Notes: a model not told the origin generated them from the letters alone. A stretch of DNA of 40,524 nt from JAWWPY01 sp964412845 (GCA_964412845.1 CAYPQM010000047.1:1-40524); one strand, 5' to 3'; positions 7,423-16,022 are shown, counted from the first letter of the stretch. Translations and numbers: made by a program.

Positions 7423-9201
7423 TCACAGGTCGAGGGCCAGGTCGCTGCGGGGCTGGGAGCAGCAGATCAGCGCGCTGCCGCCGGCCGGGTCATCGACCGG
7501 GTCGGGGGCATAGCCGACCGTTCCGGACAGCAGGGCTGTCTCACATGTGTGGCACACGCCGGTGCGGCATGACCAGCGCACCGGCACGTCGCAGGCTTCG
7601 GCCAGCTCGAGCAGGCTGGCGTAGCCCTGATCCCAGGGGACCGTCAGGCCGCTGCGCGCGAACGCGACCAGCGGGCCGGTGCCGGGCTGGTCGGCTGGCG
7701 GGTGCGGCGGCCGGGCAGCGGCGGGCGCGATGCCCGGCGTTTGCGAGCCCGCGGTGCCGAAGATCTCGGTGTGCACGCGGGAGCCGTCGATGCCCAGGCC
7801 GGCCAGTGCGGCGGACACCTGGGCCATGAACGCGGCCGGACCGCAGATGTAGGCATCCGCGTTGCGCGGGAGGCCGAGGCCGGCTAGCACGTCCGGTGAC
7901 AGCCGCCCCAGCGTCTGGTAGTCGCGCCCGCGGACGTCGCCCGGGCCCGGGCGGCTGTAGCTGATCTGCCGGTGCCCGCTGGCCAGCTCCGCCAGCAGCG
8001 ACCGCGACTCCGCGGCGAACGGCTCCTCAGCCCGGCTGCGGGCGCCGTGCAGCCACCAGATATCGCGGCCGGACCGGGCCGCGGCCAGCGCATTCAGCAT
8101 GGCCAGCACCGGGGTCGCCCCCACTCCCGCGCTGATCAGCAGGACCGGTGTCTCCCCGGGCTGGAGGATGAAGGTGCCGCGGGGTGCGGCCACGTCCAGC
8201 AGGTCGCCTGCCCGCAGCCGGGCGTGCACGAACTGGCTCCCGGCGCCGTGCGGCTCGCGCTTGACACTGATCCGGTAGGAACTGGCGCCCGGCGGCCCGG
8301 ACAGTGAGTAGCTGCGCAGCAGCGGCTGACCCTCCGGGCCGGCGGGCAGCCGCACGGTCAGGAACTGCCCTGGCCCGGCGGCCGGCACCGCAGCCCCGGC
8401 CGGATCGGCCAGGTGCACCGAGATCACCGACTCGGTTTCCCGGTCGAGAGCGGTCACCGCCATCGGCCGGAACCCGGGCCAGGCCGGCGGCGGGCTTACC
8501 GCGGTCAGCCCGGCGTTACCCGCGGTACCGGCGGGCGATCCGGACTGGTTCAGCATCGCCCGGAACGAGGCTTTCCAGCCGTCCGGGAGGGCCGCGATCC
8601 GCAGTGCCTGCGCCAGCCGCTGGCGGGAATGCCCCGGCAGGTAGAGCAGGGCGTCAACCTCGGCCACCGTCATCGCTTCGGGCCCGGCGGCGACCTGCGT
8701 GATCTCATCACCAGCCTGCACGGCACCCTCGCGCAGCACCCGCAGGTAGAACCCGGGCCGGTGGTGGGAGACCAGCAGTGCCGGGATCCGCGGGTCATCC
8801 ATCCGGATGCCCACCCGGTAGCAGGTGACCCGCGGCTGGGTCACCTCGAACACCGCCTCGCCGATCCGGTACCGGTCACCGAGGCACACCTGGTCATCCG
8901 CCAGCCCCGTGACCGTGAAGTTCTCCCCGAACTGGCCGGGGCTGAAGTCGTCGCGGCCGAGCTGCTGCTGCCAGTACCGGTAAGACTCGATCTGGTACAC
9001 GAACACCGCCCGGTGCTCGCCGCCGTGCCCGGCCAGATCGCCCTGCCCGTCGCCGTCGATATTGAGCCGCCGCACCATCCGCGGGCCCTCAACCGGCCGC
9101 TTCCACACCGCCGTGCGCACCGTCCGGCCATGCCAGGCCACATCCTGGGGCAGGCCCACGTTCACCGACAGGACGCGGCCGGCCCGCCGGTCCGAGATCA
9201 C
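7423..9201 (-). CDS. MOSC - flavin reductase - [2Fe-2S] ferredoxin fusion protein
   Basis: This 592-aa protein fuses three modules. Residues ~1-220 form a YiiM-like MOSC domain (GDGQGDLAGHGGEHRAVF; GQFGENFTV; conserved Cys in QPRVTCYRVG). Residues ~240-480 form an FNR-type reductase with the flavin motif RSYSLSG and nucleotide motif GVGATPVLAML. Residues ~505-592 form a plant-type ferredoxin with ligands C545, C550, C553 and C580 or C581. The design implies electrons flowing from NAD(P)H through flavin and iron-sulfur to a molybdenum- or sulfur-linked site on the MOSC domain, as in amidoxime-reducing or N-hydroxylated-base detoxifying systems. The substrate is inferred, not seen. It is transcribed alone and its start follows no strong ribosome-binding site. 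Confidence 0.9.
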   Translation of the reverse strand: MISDRRAGRVLSVNVGLPQDVAWHGRTVRTAVWKRPVEGPRMVRRLNIDGDGQGDLAGHGGEHRAVFVYQIESYRYWQQQLGRDDFSPGQFGENFTVTGLADDQVCLGDRYRIGEAVFEVTQPRVTCYRVGIRMDDPRIPALLVSHHRPGFYLRVLREGAVQAGDEITQVAAGPEAMTVAEVDALLYLPGHSRQRLAQALRIAALPDGWKASFRAMLNQSGSPAGTAGNAGLTAVSPPPAWPGFRPMAVTALDRETESVISVHLADPAGAAVPAAGPGQFLTVRLPAGPEGQPLLRSYSLSGPPGASSYRISVKREPHGAGSQFVHARLRAGDLLDVAAPRGTFILQPGETPVLLISAGVGATPVLAMLNALAAARSGRDIWWLHGARSRAEEPFAAESRSLLAELASGHRQISYSRPGPGDVRGRDYQTLGRLSPDVLAGLGLPRNADAYICGPAAFMAQVSAALAGLGIDGSRVHTEIFGTAGSQTPGIAPAAARPPHPPADQPGTGPLVAFARSGLTVPWDQGYASLLELAEACDVPVRWSCRTGVCHTCETALLSGTVGYAPDPVDDPAGGSALICCSQPRSDLALDL

Positions 9202-9690
9202 CAGTTGCGCTCCTCACCGCCGGCGTGTCGCTGCCGGTACAGACCGTTGCGGTCAGGCACAATAAGGGCGGTCAGAACCGGACGAGGCCCCCCCATGTAT
9301 GAGATGGAGGGGCCTCGTCCGGTCTTGCGGCACCGGCTCGCCGATTGCTCAGCGTCTTTGAACCGCTAGACCTGCACCAGGGCCGGATACCCGCCCGAAG
9401 TCCCAGTTACCCGGTTCTTCCAGCGTCCGGGGTTGCCCCCGGCTGGCGTCCGCCTTAGTGGTGAGTGCATTTTTACTGCGCCCGCACGGTGCGGCGCAAG
9501 ACCTGCCGGTCGGCAATTTCACAATTCTCTAGCTATCCACACGGCCATCCACAGCATGGTCCCCGTTGTCCCCTGGAAAAGACCCCTGTCCACTGGATCG
9601 TCCACAGCCCGGTGCACAGCGCCGGGCGGCCATGCGGAGTAGCCGGGGCCAGCCGTGTGGTCAGGGTGGCCAGTCGTGTGGTCAGGGTGG
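9202..9690. other. 489-bp intergenic region with hairpin and DnaA-box-like cluster
   Basis: There is no convincing gene on either strand. The region holds a perfect 15-bp inverted repeat (9277-9323), a locally AT-richer patch (9513-9535) and a cluster of DnaA-box-like 9-mers (9533-9606). It lies between two minus-strand genes, so it includes the 3' side of the PPOX-like gene and the upstream region of the MOSC fusion gene. Confidence 0.5.
9277..9323. terminator. Strong hairpin, 15-bp perfect stem
   Basis: ACCGGACGAGGCCCC (9277-9291) is the exact reverse complement of 9309-9323, with a 17-nt loop. It resembles an actinomycete intrinsic terminator without a T-tract. Read on the minus strand it lies about 370 nt past the stop of the PPOX-like gene and 75 nt before the MOSC gene start. 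It could therefore terminate readthrough or act as a leader structure. Confidence 0.5.
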
Positions 9691-10674
9691 TCAGCCGGCC
9701 GTGTCCCGCTCGGCGGCGAGCTGGCCCAGCTTCGCGGCGGTTCCGTTCCGCCTGGCCTGCCACAGCCCGACTTTGGCGAGCACTCCGTTGGACACGAGCA
9801 GCAGGTTCTTGCGCGGCGGCGCCGCGAAGCCTTTCGAAGTGTGCGGCGCGTAGACCGCTGGCCCGTCGCCGGGAACCTCAAGCCAGCCGGTGAAAACCTG
9901 GGTGGCCAGGCCGACCAGGTGCGGCCGGTAGGCATGGGCGAGCAGGCCCGCGCGGCGGCCGCCGGGCGGGAGCAGGCCGGCGGCCGCCAGCACCCGGAGA
10001 CCAGTGCCGTCGTGCCCGCCGATCTGGACGGGCACCACGACAGGGAACCCGTCGGCGCCCCGGTAGGCCAGGACACGATGGGGGAGCCGGGCGAGCCGCC
10101 CGGCGGTCCGGGCCACATCCACGCGGGGCCAGGTGCCGTTCTTCGGCGGCGGCTGCGGGGCCGGTGGCCCGGGCCACTCCGCCCCGGTCACCACGGCCTC
10201 GCCGTGCCCGTCCAGGCTGGGCCAGCTGACCATCCGCTCGACGTCGACATCGATGAAGACCCGCTCCTGGTAGTACTCGCGGAGCAGCCGGTCCCAGACC
10301 AGGCCCCGTTTCGGCTCGCCGAGATAGCGCGTCACCTGCGGGGCCAGAGCTTCGAGCCGGTCACGCGACGGCGTGATATCCACCGACGCGAGGCCCTGCG
10401 CCAGCACGAAGGTGCAGGCGGCGGAGAACCCGTGCTCGCGGGAGTGATACGCCAGGGCGACGTGCGGATCGCGGACGATGCGGTCAAGCTTCTTGCCGAA
10501 TCCCAGCGAACTGGTGAACCCGACCGTCCCCTCGTCGCGGTGCTCGATGCCGCAGGGAGCCACGGCAGTGACCACCGCGCCGCCGGCGGGCGTGACGTAG
10601 GCGACGGCTGCGGTGATGTCACCGGTGATCACATCGTGGATGTCATCGGACCAGCGGACTGCCGGGTGAGCCAT
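9691..10674 (-). CDS. Pyridoxamine 5'-phosphate oxidase-like flavoprotein
   Basis: This 327-aa protein has an N-terminal split-barrel fold typical of PPOX-like FMN or F420 proteins: VAYVTPAGGAVVTAVAPCGI, then GTVGFTSSLGFGKK and DPHVALAYHSREHG, the usual pattern of strands and a basic cofactor-binding patch. The C-terminal half (from about residue 170) appears to be a second, diverged barrel. Reaction and substrate are not evident. ATG 10674 was chosen because AGGGGGAA lies 4 nt upstream; the frame is open to 10779, but that part lacks a ribosome-binding site. The gene is divergent from the PhyH-like dioxygenase across 119 bp. Confidence 0.8.
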   Translation of the reverse strand: MAHPAVRWSDDIHDVITGDITAAVAYVTPAGGAVVTAVAPCGIEHRDEGTVGFTSSLGFGKKLDRIVRDPHVALAYHSREHGFSAACTFVLAQGLASVDITPSRDRLEALAPQVTRYLGEPKRGLVWDRLLREYYQERVFIDVDVERMVSWPSLDGHGEAVVTGAEWPGPPAPQPPPKNGTWPRVDVARTAGRLARLPHRVLAYRGADGFPVVVPVQIGGHDGTGLRVLAAAGLLPPGGRRAGLLAHAYRPHLVGLATQVFTGWLEVPGDGPAVYAPHTSKGFAAPPRKNLLLVSNGVLAKVGLWQARRNGTAAKLGQLAAERDTAG

Positions 10675-10781
10675 GGTTCCCCCTGTTCCTGGCGCGGCTC
10701 CGTCAAGGATCGCGCCGCCCGCGGGCCGTGTCGAGCCCCGGGCCTGGTCATTCGCGACTGTCACGGGCCGGGGGCACACCC

Positions 10782-10787
10782 TAGGGT
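10782..10787 (+). promoter_or_regulatory. Candidate -10 element, leaderless PhyH-like gene
   Basis: TAGGGT fits TANNNT and ends 6 nt before ATG 10794. That start lacks a Shine-Dalgarno, so a leaderless transcript is likely. Confidence 0.4.
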
Positions 10788-10793
10788 TAAGTC

Positions 10794-11609
10794 ATGCAGG
10801 AGACGCCGAGCCCCGGTGAGCTGGCCGGAGCCTTCGCTCGTGACGGTGTGGTGTGCGTGCGGGACGCCCTTGATCCGGCTGAGCTGATGGAGGCAGCCCG
10901 GGCCATCGAGATGGTGCTGGCCAGCCCGGGCCCGCTGGTGCAGGTGGCCAGCGGCGCGGACGATCCCGGCTCGTTCACCGAGGACTTCTGCCGGTGGCGG
11001 GAGATCCCGGAGATCGAGCGGCTGGCCAGGAACTCCCGGGTGCCGCGGATCGCCGCCACCCTGATGTCGTCGCCGCGGGTGCGGTTCTACCACGATCATG
11101 TCCTGGTCAAGGAGGGCGGGACCAGGCAGCGCACGCCCTGGCATCAGGATCAGCCCTACTACAACGTGGACGGCCTGGGTGTCAGCGCCTGGATCCCGGT
11201 CGACCCGGTACCCGAGGCGGGCGGCCTGGAACTGGTGGCCGGCTCGCATCGTGGCCCGTGGCTGATGCCCCGCACCTTCCTGCGCGGGGAGGCAAAGTGG
11301 TTCCCCGAGGGCAGCCTGGCCGAGTTGCCCGACATCGAGACCAGGCGGCCGGACTTCGACATCCGCCGATTCGACTTGCGGCCCGGCGACGCCATCTTCT
11401 TCGACTTCCTGACCGTGCACGGTGCACCCGGGTTCCCGTACCCGGGGCGCAGGCGGGTCCTGTCGCTGCGGTACCTGTCCGAGCGGGCCCGGCACGCACC
11501 CCGGACGTGGCGCACCTCGCCGCCCTTCGATGGCCTGGCCAGGGAACTCCCTGCCGGTGCGGCCATGGATCACCCGCTCTTCCCCGTGGTGTGGCCCACC
11601 CCGGGCTGA
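10794..11609 (+). CDS. Phytanoyl-CoA dioxygenase (PhyH) family oxygenase
   Basis: This 271-aa Fe(II)/2-oxoglutarate-dependent oxygenase homologue shows the facial triad clearly: H117 and D119 in TPWHQDQPYYN, and H209 in LTVHGAPG. The following Arg-rich strand RRRVLSLRY (from R219) offers the 2-oxoglutarate-binding Arg. Length is normal for bacterial PhyH proteins, which hydroxylate small molecules or acyl-CoAs; the substrate is not evident. The start lacks a Shine-Dalgarno but has a TANNNT element at leaderless distance. It is followed after 117 bp by the Ddn-like gene, which has its own good ribosome-binding site. Confidence 0.92.
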   Translation: MQETPSPGELAGAFARDGVVCVRDALDPAELMEAARAIEMVLASPGPLVQVASGADDPGSFTEDFCRWREIPEIERLARNSRVPRIAATLMSSPRVRFYHDHVLVKEGGTRQRTPWHQDQPYYNVDGLGVSAWIPVDPVPEAGGLELVAGSHRGPWLMPRTFLRGEAKWFPEGSLAELPDIETRRPDFDIRRFDLRPGDAIFFDFLTVHGAPGFPYPGRRRVLSLRYLSERARHAPRTWRTSPPFDGLARELPAGAAMDHPLFPVVWPTPG

Positions 11610-11726
11610 GGGCACCAGCCCCATGCTGGAATTGTGTCCCGGCCGTGCGTGTTGCGGCCGGTTGAGTAGCGACCGCCGCACCAGGCGGCGGCGGAACGAT
11701 GCAGGGCGGAACGAGGCAGGAGAGAC

Positions 11727-12143
11727 ATGGCGGACGCAGGGGACTGGAACAGCAAGATCATCGAGGAGTTCCGGGCCAACGAGGGCAAGGTCAGCGGCCA
11801 GTTTGAGGGAGCCCCGCTGGTGCTGCTGACGACCACCGGCCGCAGATCCGGGGCACAGCGGACGAACCCGATGATGTACCTCGCCGACGGCGACCGGTTG
11901 CTGGTGTTCGCGTCCCGGGCCGGTGCGCCGGTCCATCCGGACTGGTACCACAATCTCGTGGCCAACCCGCAGGTCAGCGTCGAGGTCGGCACGGACAGCT
12001 TCCCGGCCCGGGCGGTCGTGCTGGAGGGCGAGGAACGGGACCAGTGGTACGCGGAGCAGGCCCGGCGCTACCCCGGGTTCGCGGAGTACCAGGCCAAGAC
12101 CGATCGCGTCATCCCGGTCGTCGCCCTGGTCCGCGAAGGCTGA
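11727..12143 (+). CDS. Deazaflavin-dependent nitroreductase family protein (Ddn-like)
   Basis: This 138-aa protein belongs to the small split-barrel family of F420-dependent reductases that includes mycobacterial Ddn. Family features visible are APLVLLTTTGRRSGAQRTNPMMY, a mid-chain DWYHNLVANPQVSVEVG and a C-terminal RVIPVVALVR. It should bind reduced F420 and reduce quinones or nitro compounds; the substrate is inferred from family only. The ATG at 11727 follows AGGAGA at 11718-11723. It is co-directional with the PhyH-like gene. Confidence 0.9.
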   Translation: MADAGDWNSKIIEEFRANEGKVSGQFEGAPLVLLTTTGRRSGAQRTNPMMYLADGDRLLVFASRAGAPVHPDWYHNLVANPQVSVEVGTDSFPARAVVLEGEERDQWYAEQARRYPGFAEYQAKTDRVIPVVALVREG

Positions 12144-12215
12144 GACCGCCGCCTGGGTTTCGCGGCCCGCGCCGCCGGGCTCCGCCGCGGGGCCGGATTG
12201 TGGCAGCATGGCGGC

Positions 12216-12728
12216 GTGGACTACGTGCTGGCCCAGGTGAACATCGCTCGGCTGGGTGCGCCGCTGGACAGCCCGGTCCTGGCGGACTTCGTCGCCGCGC
12301 TCGACCCGGTCAACGCCACCGCGGATGCCGCCCCCGGATTCATCTGGCGGCTGCAGGCCGAGGACGGCAACGCCACGTCGATCCTCGCCTTCGAGTGGGA
12401 CCAGGCGGGCAGCGCAGGCGTCATCGTCAACATGTCGCTGTGGGAGTCAGCCGAGGCGCTGGCCGCGTTCGTCTACTCCGACGCGCACCGGCAGGTGCTG
12501 CGGCGCCGCCGGCAGTGGTTCGTGCCGATGGCCGAGGCGCACACAGCCCTGTGGTGGATTCCCCGCGGCCGCGAGCCGGCCGTCCAGGACGCGGAGGAAC
12601 GGGTCCGGCACCTGCGGGCGCACGGTCCCACCCAGTACGCCTTCACCCTCCGTGAGCATTTCCCGCCGCCGGGCGCTGACCGGCCGGGACCGCGCAGCGG
12701 CCGCGCCGAGTGGATGTGCCCGGCCTGA
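12216..12728 (+). CDS. DUF3291 domain protein
   Basis: This protein of about 170 aa matches the DUF3291 pattern: the N-terminus VDYVLAQVNIARLGAPLDSP, a central WRLQAEDGN region, VNMSLWESAEALAAFVYSDAHRQ, and WFVPMAEAHTALWWIPRG. The fold resembles dimeric alpha-beta barrel monooxygenases, but no function is established. GTG 12216 was chosen because homologues begin there; TTG 12198 is also in frame and neither has a strong ribosome-binding site. It lies 72 bp downstream of the Ddn-like gene and may be co-transcribed with it. The C-terminal tail is Pro/Arg-rich and probably disordered. Confidence 0.82.
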   Translation: MDYVLAQVNIARLGAPLDSPVLADFVAALDPVNATADAAPGFIWRLQAEDGNATSILAFEWDQAGSAGVIVNMSLWESAEALAAFVYSDAHRQVLRRRRQWFVPMAEAHTALWWIPRGREPAVQDAEERVRHLRAHGPTQYAFTLREHFPPPGADRPGPRSGRAEWMCPA

Positions 12729-12917
12729 CGCCGCGGCCAGCCTGACTCCGGGGCCGGACGGATTCCGCAGGCGGCCAGACGGATTCCGCGTCCGGACCGC
12801 GCGCCAGTCGGCCACTCCCCGGCGAAGCTGACACCAGCATCGGGCGACCATCGGCTGACCCGACGGCACGGCCGAGCACAGGTCAGGGCCGCCTATCGTT
12901 TAGTTGTATTTTCGCAA

Positions 12918-12939
12918 GTACCAGTCGAACGGTCAGTAC
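12918..12939. promoter_or_regulatory. Candidate operator upstream of MFS pump
   Basis: This 22-bp imperfect palindrome is bounded by GTAC on both ends with CG steps symmetrically inside (12 of 22 positions symmetric). It lies between an AT-rich patch (12894-12913, possible -10 TATTTT at 12907-12912) and the ribosome-binding site. The position suits a repressor site for an efflux pump, but no regulator gene is adjacent. Confidence 0.25.
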
Positions 12940-12950
12940 TGGGGGAAGTT

Positions 12951-14396
12951 TTGCCAGAGCTCAGCCGGCAGCGGCGACTGCTCATCCTGTCCATCTGCTG
13001 CATGAGCCTGGTCATCGTCTCTCTCGACAACACGATCGTGAATGTGGCGCTCCCGTCCATCCAGCGCGACCTGCGCGCCTCCCTCTCGGGGCTGCAATGG
13101 ACCGTCGACGCGTACACGCTGGTGATCGCGAGTTTCCTGATGCTGTCCGGCTCCACCGCCGACCGGTTCGGGCGGCGCAGGACCTTCCAGACCGGGCTGG
13201 CCACGTTCACCCTCGGCTCGCTGCTGTGCAGCCTGGCCCCCAGCCTGGGCTGGCTGGTGGCCTTCCGGATGCTGCAGGCGATCGGCGGCTCGATGCTCAA
13301 CCCGGTGGCCATGTCCATCATCGTCAACACGTTCACCGACCCCCGCGAGCGGGCGCGCGCGATCGGCATCTGGGGCGGCACATTCGGCGTGAGCCTGGCG
13401 CTCGGGCCGGTCGTCGGCGGGGCGCTGATCGCCTCGGTGGGCTGGCGGGGGATTTTCTGGGTCAATATCCCAGTGGGTGTCGCCGCGATCGCGGCGACCA
13501 TGCTGTTCGTGCCCGAGTCCCGGGCGCCGCATCCCCGGCGATTCGATCCGGTCGGCCAGCTCCTGGTCATCGCGACCCTGGCGCCGCTGATCTACGCGAT
13601 CATCGAGGGCCCAGGTTCTGGCTGGGGTTCCGCGAAGATCCTCGGCTTCTTCGGCCTGGCCGCGGTCGCGCTGGCCGCCCTGCTCATCTTTGAACCACGG
13701 CGCAGCGAGCCCCTGCTGGACCTGAGGTTCTTCCGCAGCGCGCCGTTCTCCGGGGCAACCGTGGTCGCCATCAGCGCGTTCGCGGCGCTCGGCGGCTTCC
13801 TCTTCCTCAACACCCTCTACCTGCAGGACGTGCGCGGGTACTCGGCGCTGCACGCCGGCCTGCTCACCCTGCCGCTGGCCGCGGTCACCGCCCTGAGCGC
13901 GCCGATTTCCGGCCGGATGGTCGGCCGCAGCGGGCCGCGGCTGCCGTTGCTGATCTCCGGGGTGACGATGACCGCGGGCGGTGTCCTGCTGACCGGGCTG
14001 TCGAACAGCACCCCGGTGGCCTGGCTGCTGCTCGCCTACATCGTGTTCGGCATCGGGTTCGGCATGGTCAATGCCCCGATCACCAACACCGCCGTGTCCG
14101 GGATGCCCCGCGACCAGGCCGGGGTCGCCGCGGCGGTGGCCTCCACGAGCCGGCAGCTCGGCCAGACGCTGGGCGTGGCCGTGGTCGGCTCGGCGGTGAC
14201 CTCAGCCCTGGCCGGCCCGCTGACCCGCGGCTTCGCGCAGGCCAGCCACGTCGGCTGGTGGATCGTCATCGGCTGCGGCGCGGCGGTGCTGATCATCGGC
14301 ATGATCACCAGCGGCCGGTGGGCGCGCGGCACCGCGGCCCGGACCGCGGAGCGGCTCATGTCGGATGAGCCGAGGATCCCGGCCGGCACCCCGTAG
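12951..14396 (+). CDS. MFS drug transporter, DHA2/EmrB-QacA family (14 TM)
   Basis: This 481-aa proton-coupled drug exporter of the 14-helix DHA2 family shows motif D1 in LDNTIVNVALPSIQRDL (residues ~25-41), motif A in STADRFGRRRTF (~68-80) and motif C-like GGTFGVSLALGPVVGG (~142-157). Helices alternate regularly to about residue 460. It probably exports a hydrophobic or cationic toxic compound; the substrate is unknown. The start is TTG 12951, preceded by GGGGGA at 12941-12946; no better start is in frame. It ends 8 bp from the convergent VOC gene. Confidence 0.93.
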   Translation: MPELSRQRRLLILSICCMSLVIVSLDNTIVNVALPSIQRDLRASLSGLQWTVDAYTLVIASFLMLSGSTADRFGRRRTFQTGLATFTLGSLLCSLAPSLGWLVAFRMLQAIGGSMLNPVAMSIIVNTFTDPRERARAIGIWGGTFGVSLALGPVVGGALIASVGWRGIFWVNIPVGVAAIAATMLFVPESRAPHPRRFDPVGQLLVIATLAPLIYAIIEGPGSGWGSAKILGFFGLAAVALAALLIFEPRRSEPLLDLRFFRSAPFSGATVVAISAFAALGGFLFLNTLYLQDVRGYSALHAGLLTLPLAAVTALSAPISGRMVGRSGPRLPLLISGVTMTAGGVLLTGLSNSTPVAWLLLAYIVFGIGFGMVNAPITNTAVSGMPRDQAGVAAAVASTSRQLGQTLGVAVVGSAVTSALAGPLTRGFAQASHVGWWIVIGCGAAVLIIGMITSGRWARGTAARTAERLMSDEPRIPAGTP

Positions 14397-14404
14397 CACC
14401 GGGG

Positions 14405-15190
14405 TCAGGTCTCGGCGGGCACGGGCACGCTGATCAGCGAGAAGACCGCCCCCTGATCGTCACTGACCACGGACATCCGACCGTAGGGGGTGTCCCACGG
14501 CGCCCGCGCCACGCGGCCGCCTGCGGCGGTGACCTTCGCGGCCGCGGCGTCGGTGTCCTCGACGGCGAAGTACGACGACCAGTGCGGCGGAACCCCGGCC
14601 GGGAAGGTGCTGTCAAGCTCGCCGATGCCGCCCACGTCGGTGCCGCCGACCTTCAGGGTGGCGTACTTGAAGCTGACATCACCGATGTCACCGAACTCAT
14701 AACCGAACACAGCCTGGTAGAAGGCCTTGTTCCGGTCGAAGTCGCGGCTGAAATTCTCGTTCCAGCACAGCGTGCCCGGCTCGTTGGCCAGCCCGACGCC
14801 GATGTGCGCGCCGGCCTGCCAGATGCCGAACACGGCGCCCCCCGGGTCGGCCGCGACCGCCATCCGGCCGACGTCCATGATGTCCATCGGCTCCATGAGG
14901 ACATGCCCGCCGGCTGTCTTGACCTTCCGGGCCGTTTCCTCAACCAGGTCAGAAGCGAGGTAGGTGGTCCAGGCCGACGGTGTTCCCGGGGGCCCTTGCT
15001 TCGGCCCGATGCCCGCCACGGCCAGGCCGTTCGTCAGGCACATGGCGTACCCGCCCGCCTCGGGCGGTCCCGTCTCGATCTCCCAGCCGAAGAGCTTCGC
15101 GTAGAACGCGCTGGCCTTGGCGACGTCGTCTACCCCCAGATCGACCCAGCAGGGCGTGCCGCTGGGCCAGGCGACCTCACGGGTGACCAT
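14405..15190 (-). CDS. Two-domain VOC/glyoxalase-fold protein (Cfp30B-like)
   Basis: This 261-aa protein has two tandem vicinal-oxygen-chelate domains (residues ~5-125 and ~135-258). It matches the mycobacterial Cfp30B/TB27.3 type: GTPCWVDLGVDDVAKASAFYAKLFGW; VGRMAVAADPGGAVFGIWQA; HIGVGLANEPGTLCWNE; then HWSSYFAVEDTDAAAAK. Members are linked to detoxification or ligand binding, without a firm reaction. ATG 15190 has GGAGG 5 nt upstream; the frame extends to 15352, but that part overlaps the divergent nitroreductase promoter. It is convergent with the MFS gene, almost end to end. Confidence 0.9.
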   Translation of the reverse strand: MVTREVAWPSGTPCWVDLGVDDVAKASAFYAKLFGWEIETGPPEAGGYAMCLTNGLAVAGIGPKQGPPGTPSAWTTYLASDLVEETARKVKTAGGHVLMEPMDIMDVGRMAVAADPGGAVFGIWQAGAHIGVGLANEPGTLCWNENFSRDFDRNKAFYQAVFGYEFGDIGDVSFKYATLKVGGTDVGGIGELDSTFPAGVPPHWSSYFAVEDTDAAAAKVTAAGGRVARAPWDTPYGRMSVVSDDQGAVFSLISVPVPAET

Positions 15191-15342
15191 CGGTGCCTCC
15201 ACGTGTCCGGGCCAGCGCACCCCCCTGCGCGCGGGCTGTGACGTCAGCTTACGGAAAGTGATGAATCGACCGCAGGCCGACGTCCCGGGAAGCCAGGCCG
15301 TCGGCAGTTTCTCCGGATGGCTCAGGGGGTAGGCCGTCGCGC

Positions 15343-15858
15343 GTGGAGACATGGGACGCCATCAGGGCGCGCAGGAACGTCCGTGAATTCGAGGACCGAA
15401 CCATCCCGGCCGCGCACCTGGACCGGATTCTTGAGGCCGGCCGCCGCTCGCCGTCCTCGCGGAACTGGCAGCCGTGGGACTTCGTCGTCGTCACCGACCG
15501 GAACGAGCTGACGGAACTCGCCAGGGTGTGGCAGGGGGCCGGGCACGTGGTGCACTCGGCCGCGACCATCGCCCTGGTGGCACCGGTGCCCGCGGACGAC
15601 CGCGAGCGCGATCAGTGCCAGTACGACCTCGGGCAGGCCACGATCAGCATGATGATCACCGCCGCCGACCTCGGCATTGGCAGCGGCCACGCGGCCGTGG
15701 GGAATCATCAGCTCGCGCAGGAACTACTTGGCCTGCCGGACGGGAAGTTCCTCGCCTACATGATCGCGCTCGGCTACCCGGCCCGCCGGCCGCTGACCCC
15801 GATTCAGCGGCCGGACCGCCGCCCGTTCGACGATGTCGTGCATAGGGGCCGCTGGTAG
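15343..15858 (+). CDS. Nitroreductase family FMN oxidoreductase
   Basis: This 171-aa protein has the N-terminal nitroreductase signature METWDAIRARRNVREFEDRTIP. It has the FMN-binding Arg pair, the loop SPSSRNWQPWDFVVV, and the C-terminal GLGYP-like IALGYPARRP motif. It should bind FMN as a dimer and reduce a nitro, quinone or similar group with NAD(P)H; the substrate is unknown. GTG 15343 fits the family N-terminus, with AGGGGG about 13 nt upstream. The stop codon lies inside a strong hairpin at 15840-15870. Confidence 0.92.
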   Translation: METWDAIRARRNVREFEDRTIPAAHLDRILEAGRRSPSSRNWQPWDFVVVTDRNELTELARVWQGAGHVVHSAATIALVAPVPADDRERDQCQYDLGQATISMMITAADLGIGSGHAAVGNHQLAQELLGLPDGKFLAYMIALGYPARRPLTPIQRPDRRPFDDVVHRGRW

Positions 15859-15870
15859 CGGCCCCTATGC
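15840..15870. terminator. Intrinsic-type hairpin overlapping the nitroreductase stop
   Basis: GCATAGGGGCCGCT (15840-15853) pairs perfectly with 15857-15870, with a 3-nt loop. The stop codon TAG (15856-15858) is inside the structure. It lies between convergent genes, so bidirectional termination is plausible. No T-tract follows. Confidence 0.65.
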
Positions 15871-16022
15871 GTCAGCTCGCCCGGCGCCGGGGGCCCCGTG
15901 CCCGGGCCCCCGGCGCGGCCGGGCTCAGGGGTAGCAGCACGGGTCGCTGGAGGCGCCGCGGCAGCGTCACGTGGTGAACGGTAGAAGGTGGGGTCGTGAT
16001 GATGCTGCTCCCGGCCGTCCCG

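Noticed and set aside
9533..9606. Chromosomal origin of replication
   Set aside because: No dnaA, dnaN, gyrB or rpmH nearby, and only a few imperfect boxes; kept only as a low-interest cluster.
10761..12209. 482-codon minus-strand frame opposite the PhyH-like and Ddn-like genes
   Set aside because: It is a mirror of two well-supported plus-strand genes with clear catalytic motifs; there is no motif or ribosome-binding site on the minus strand.
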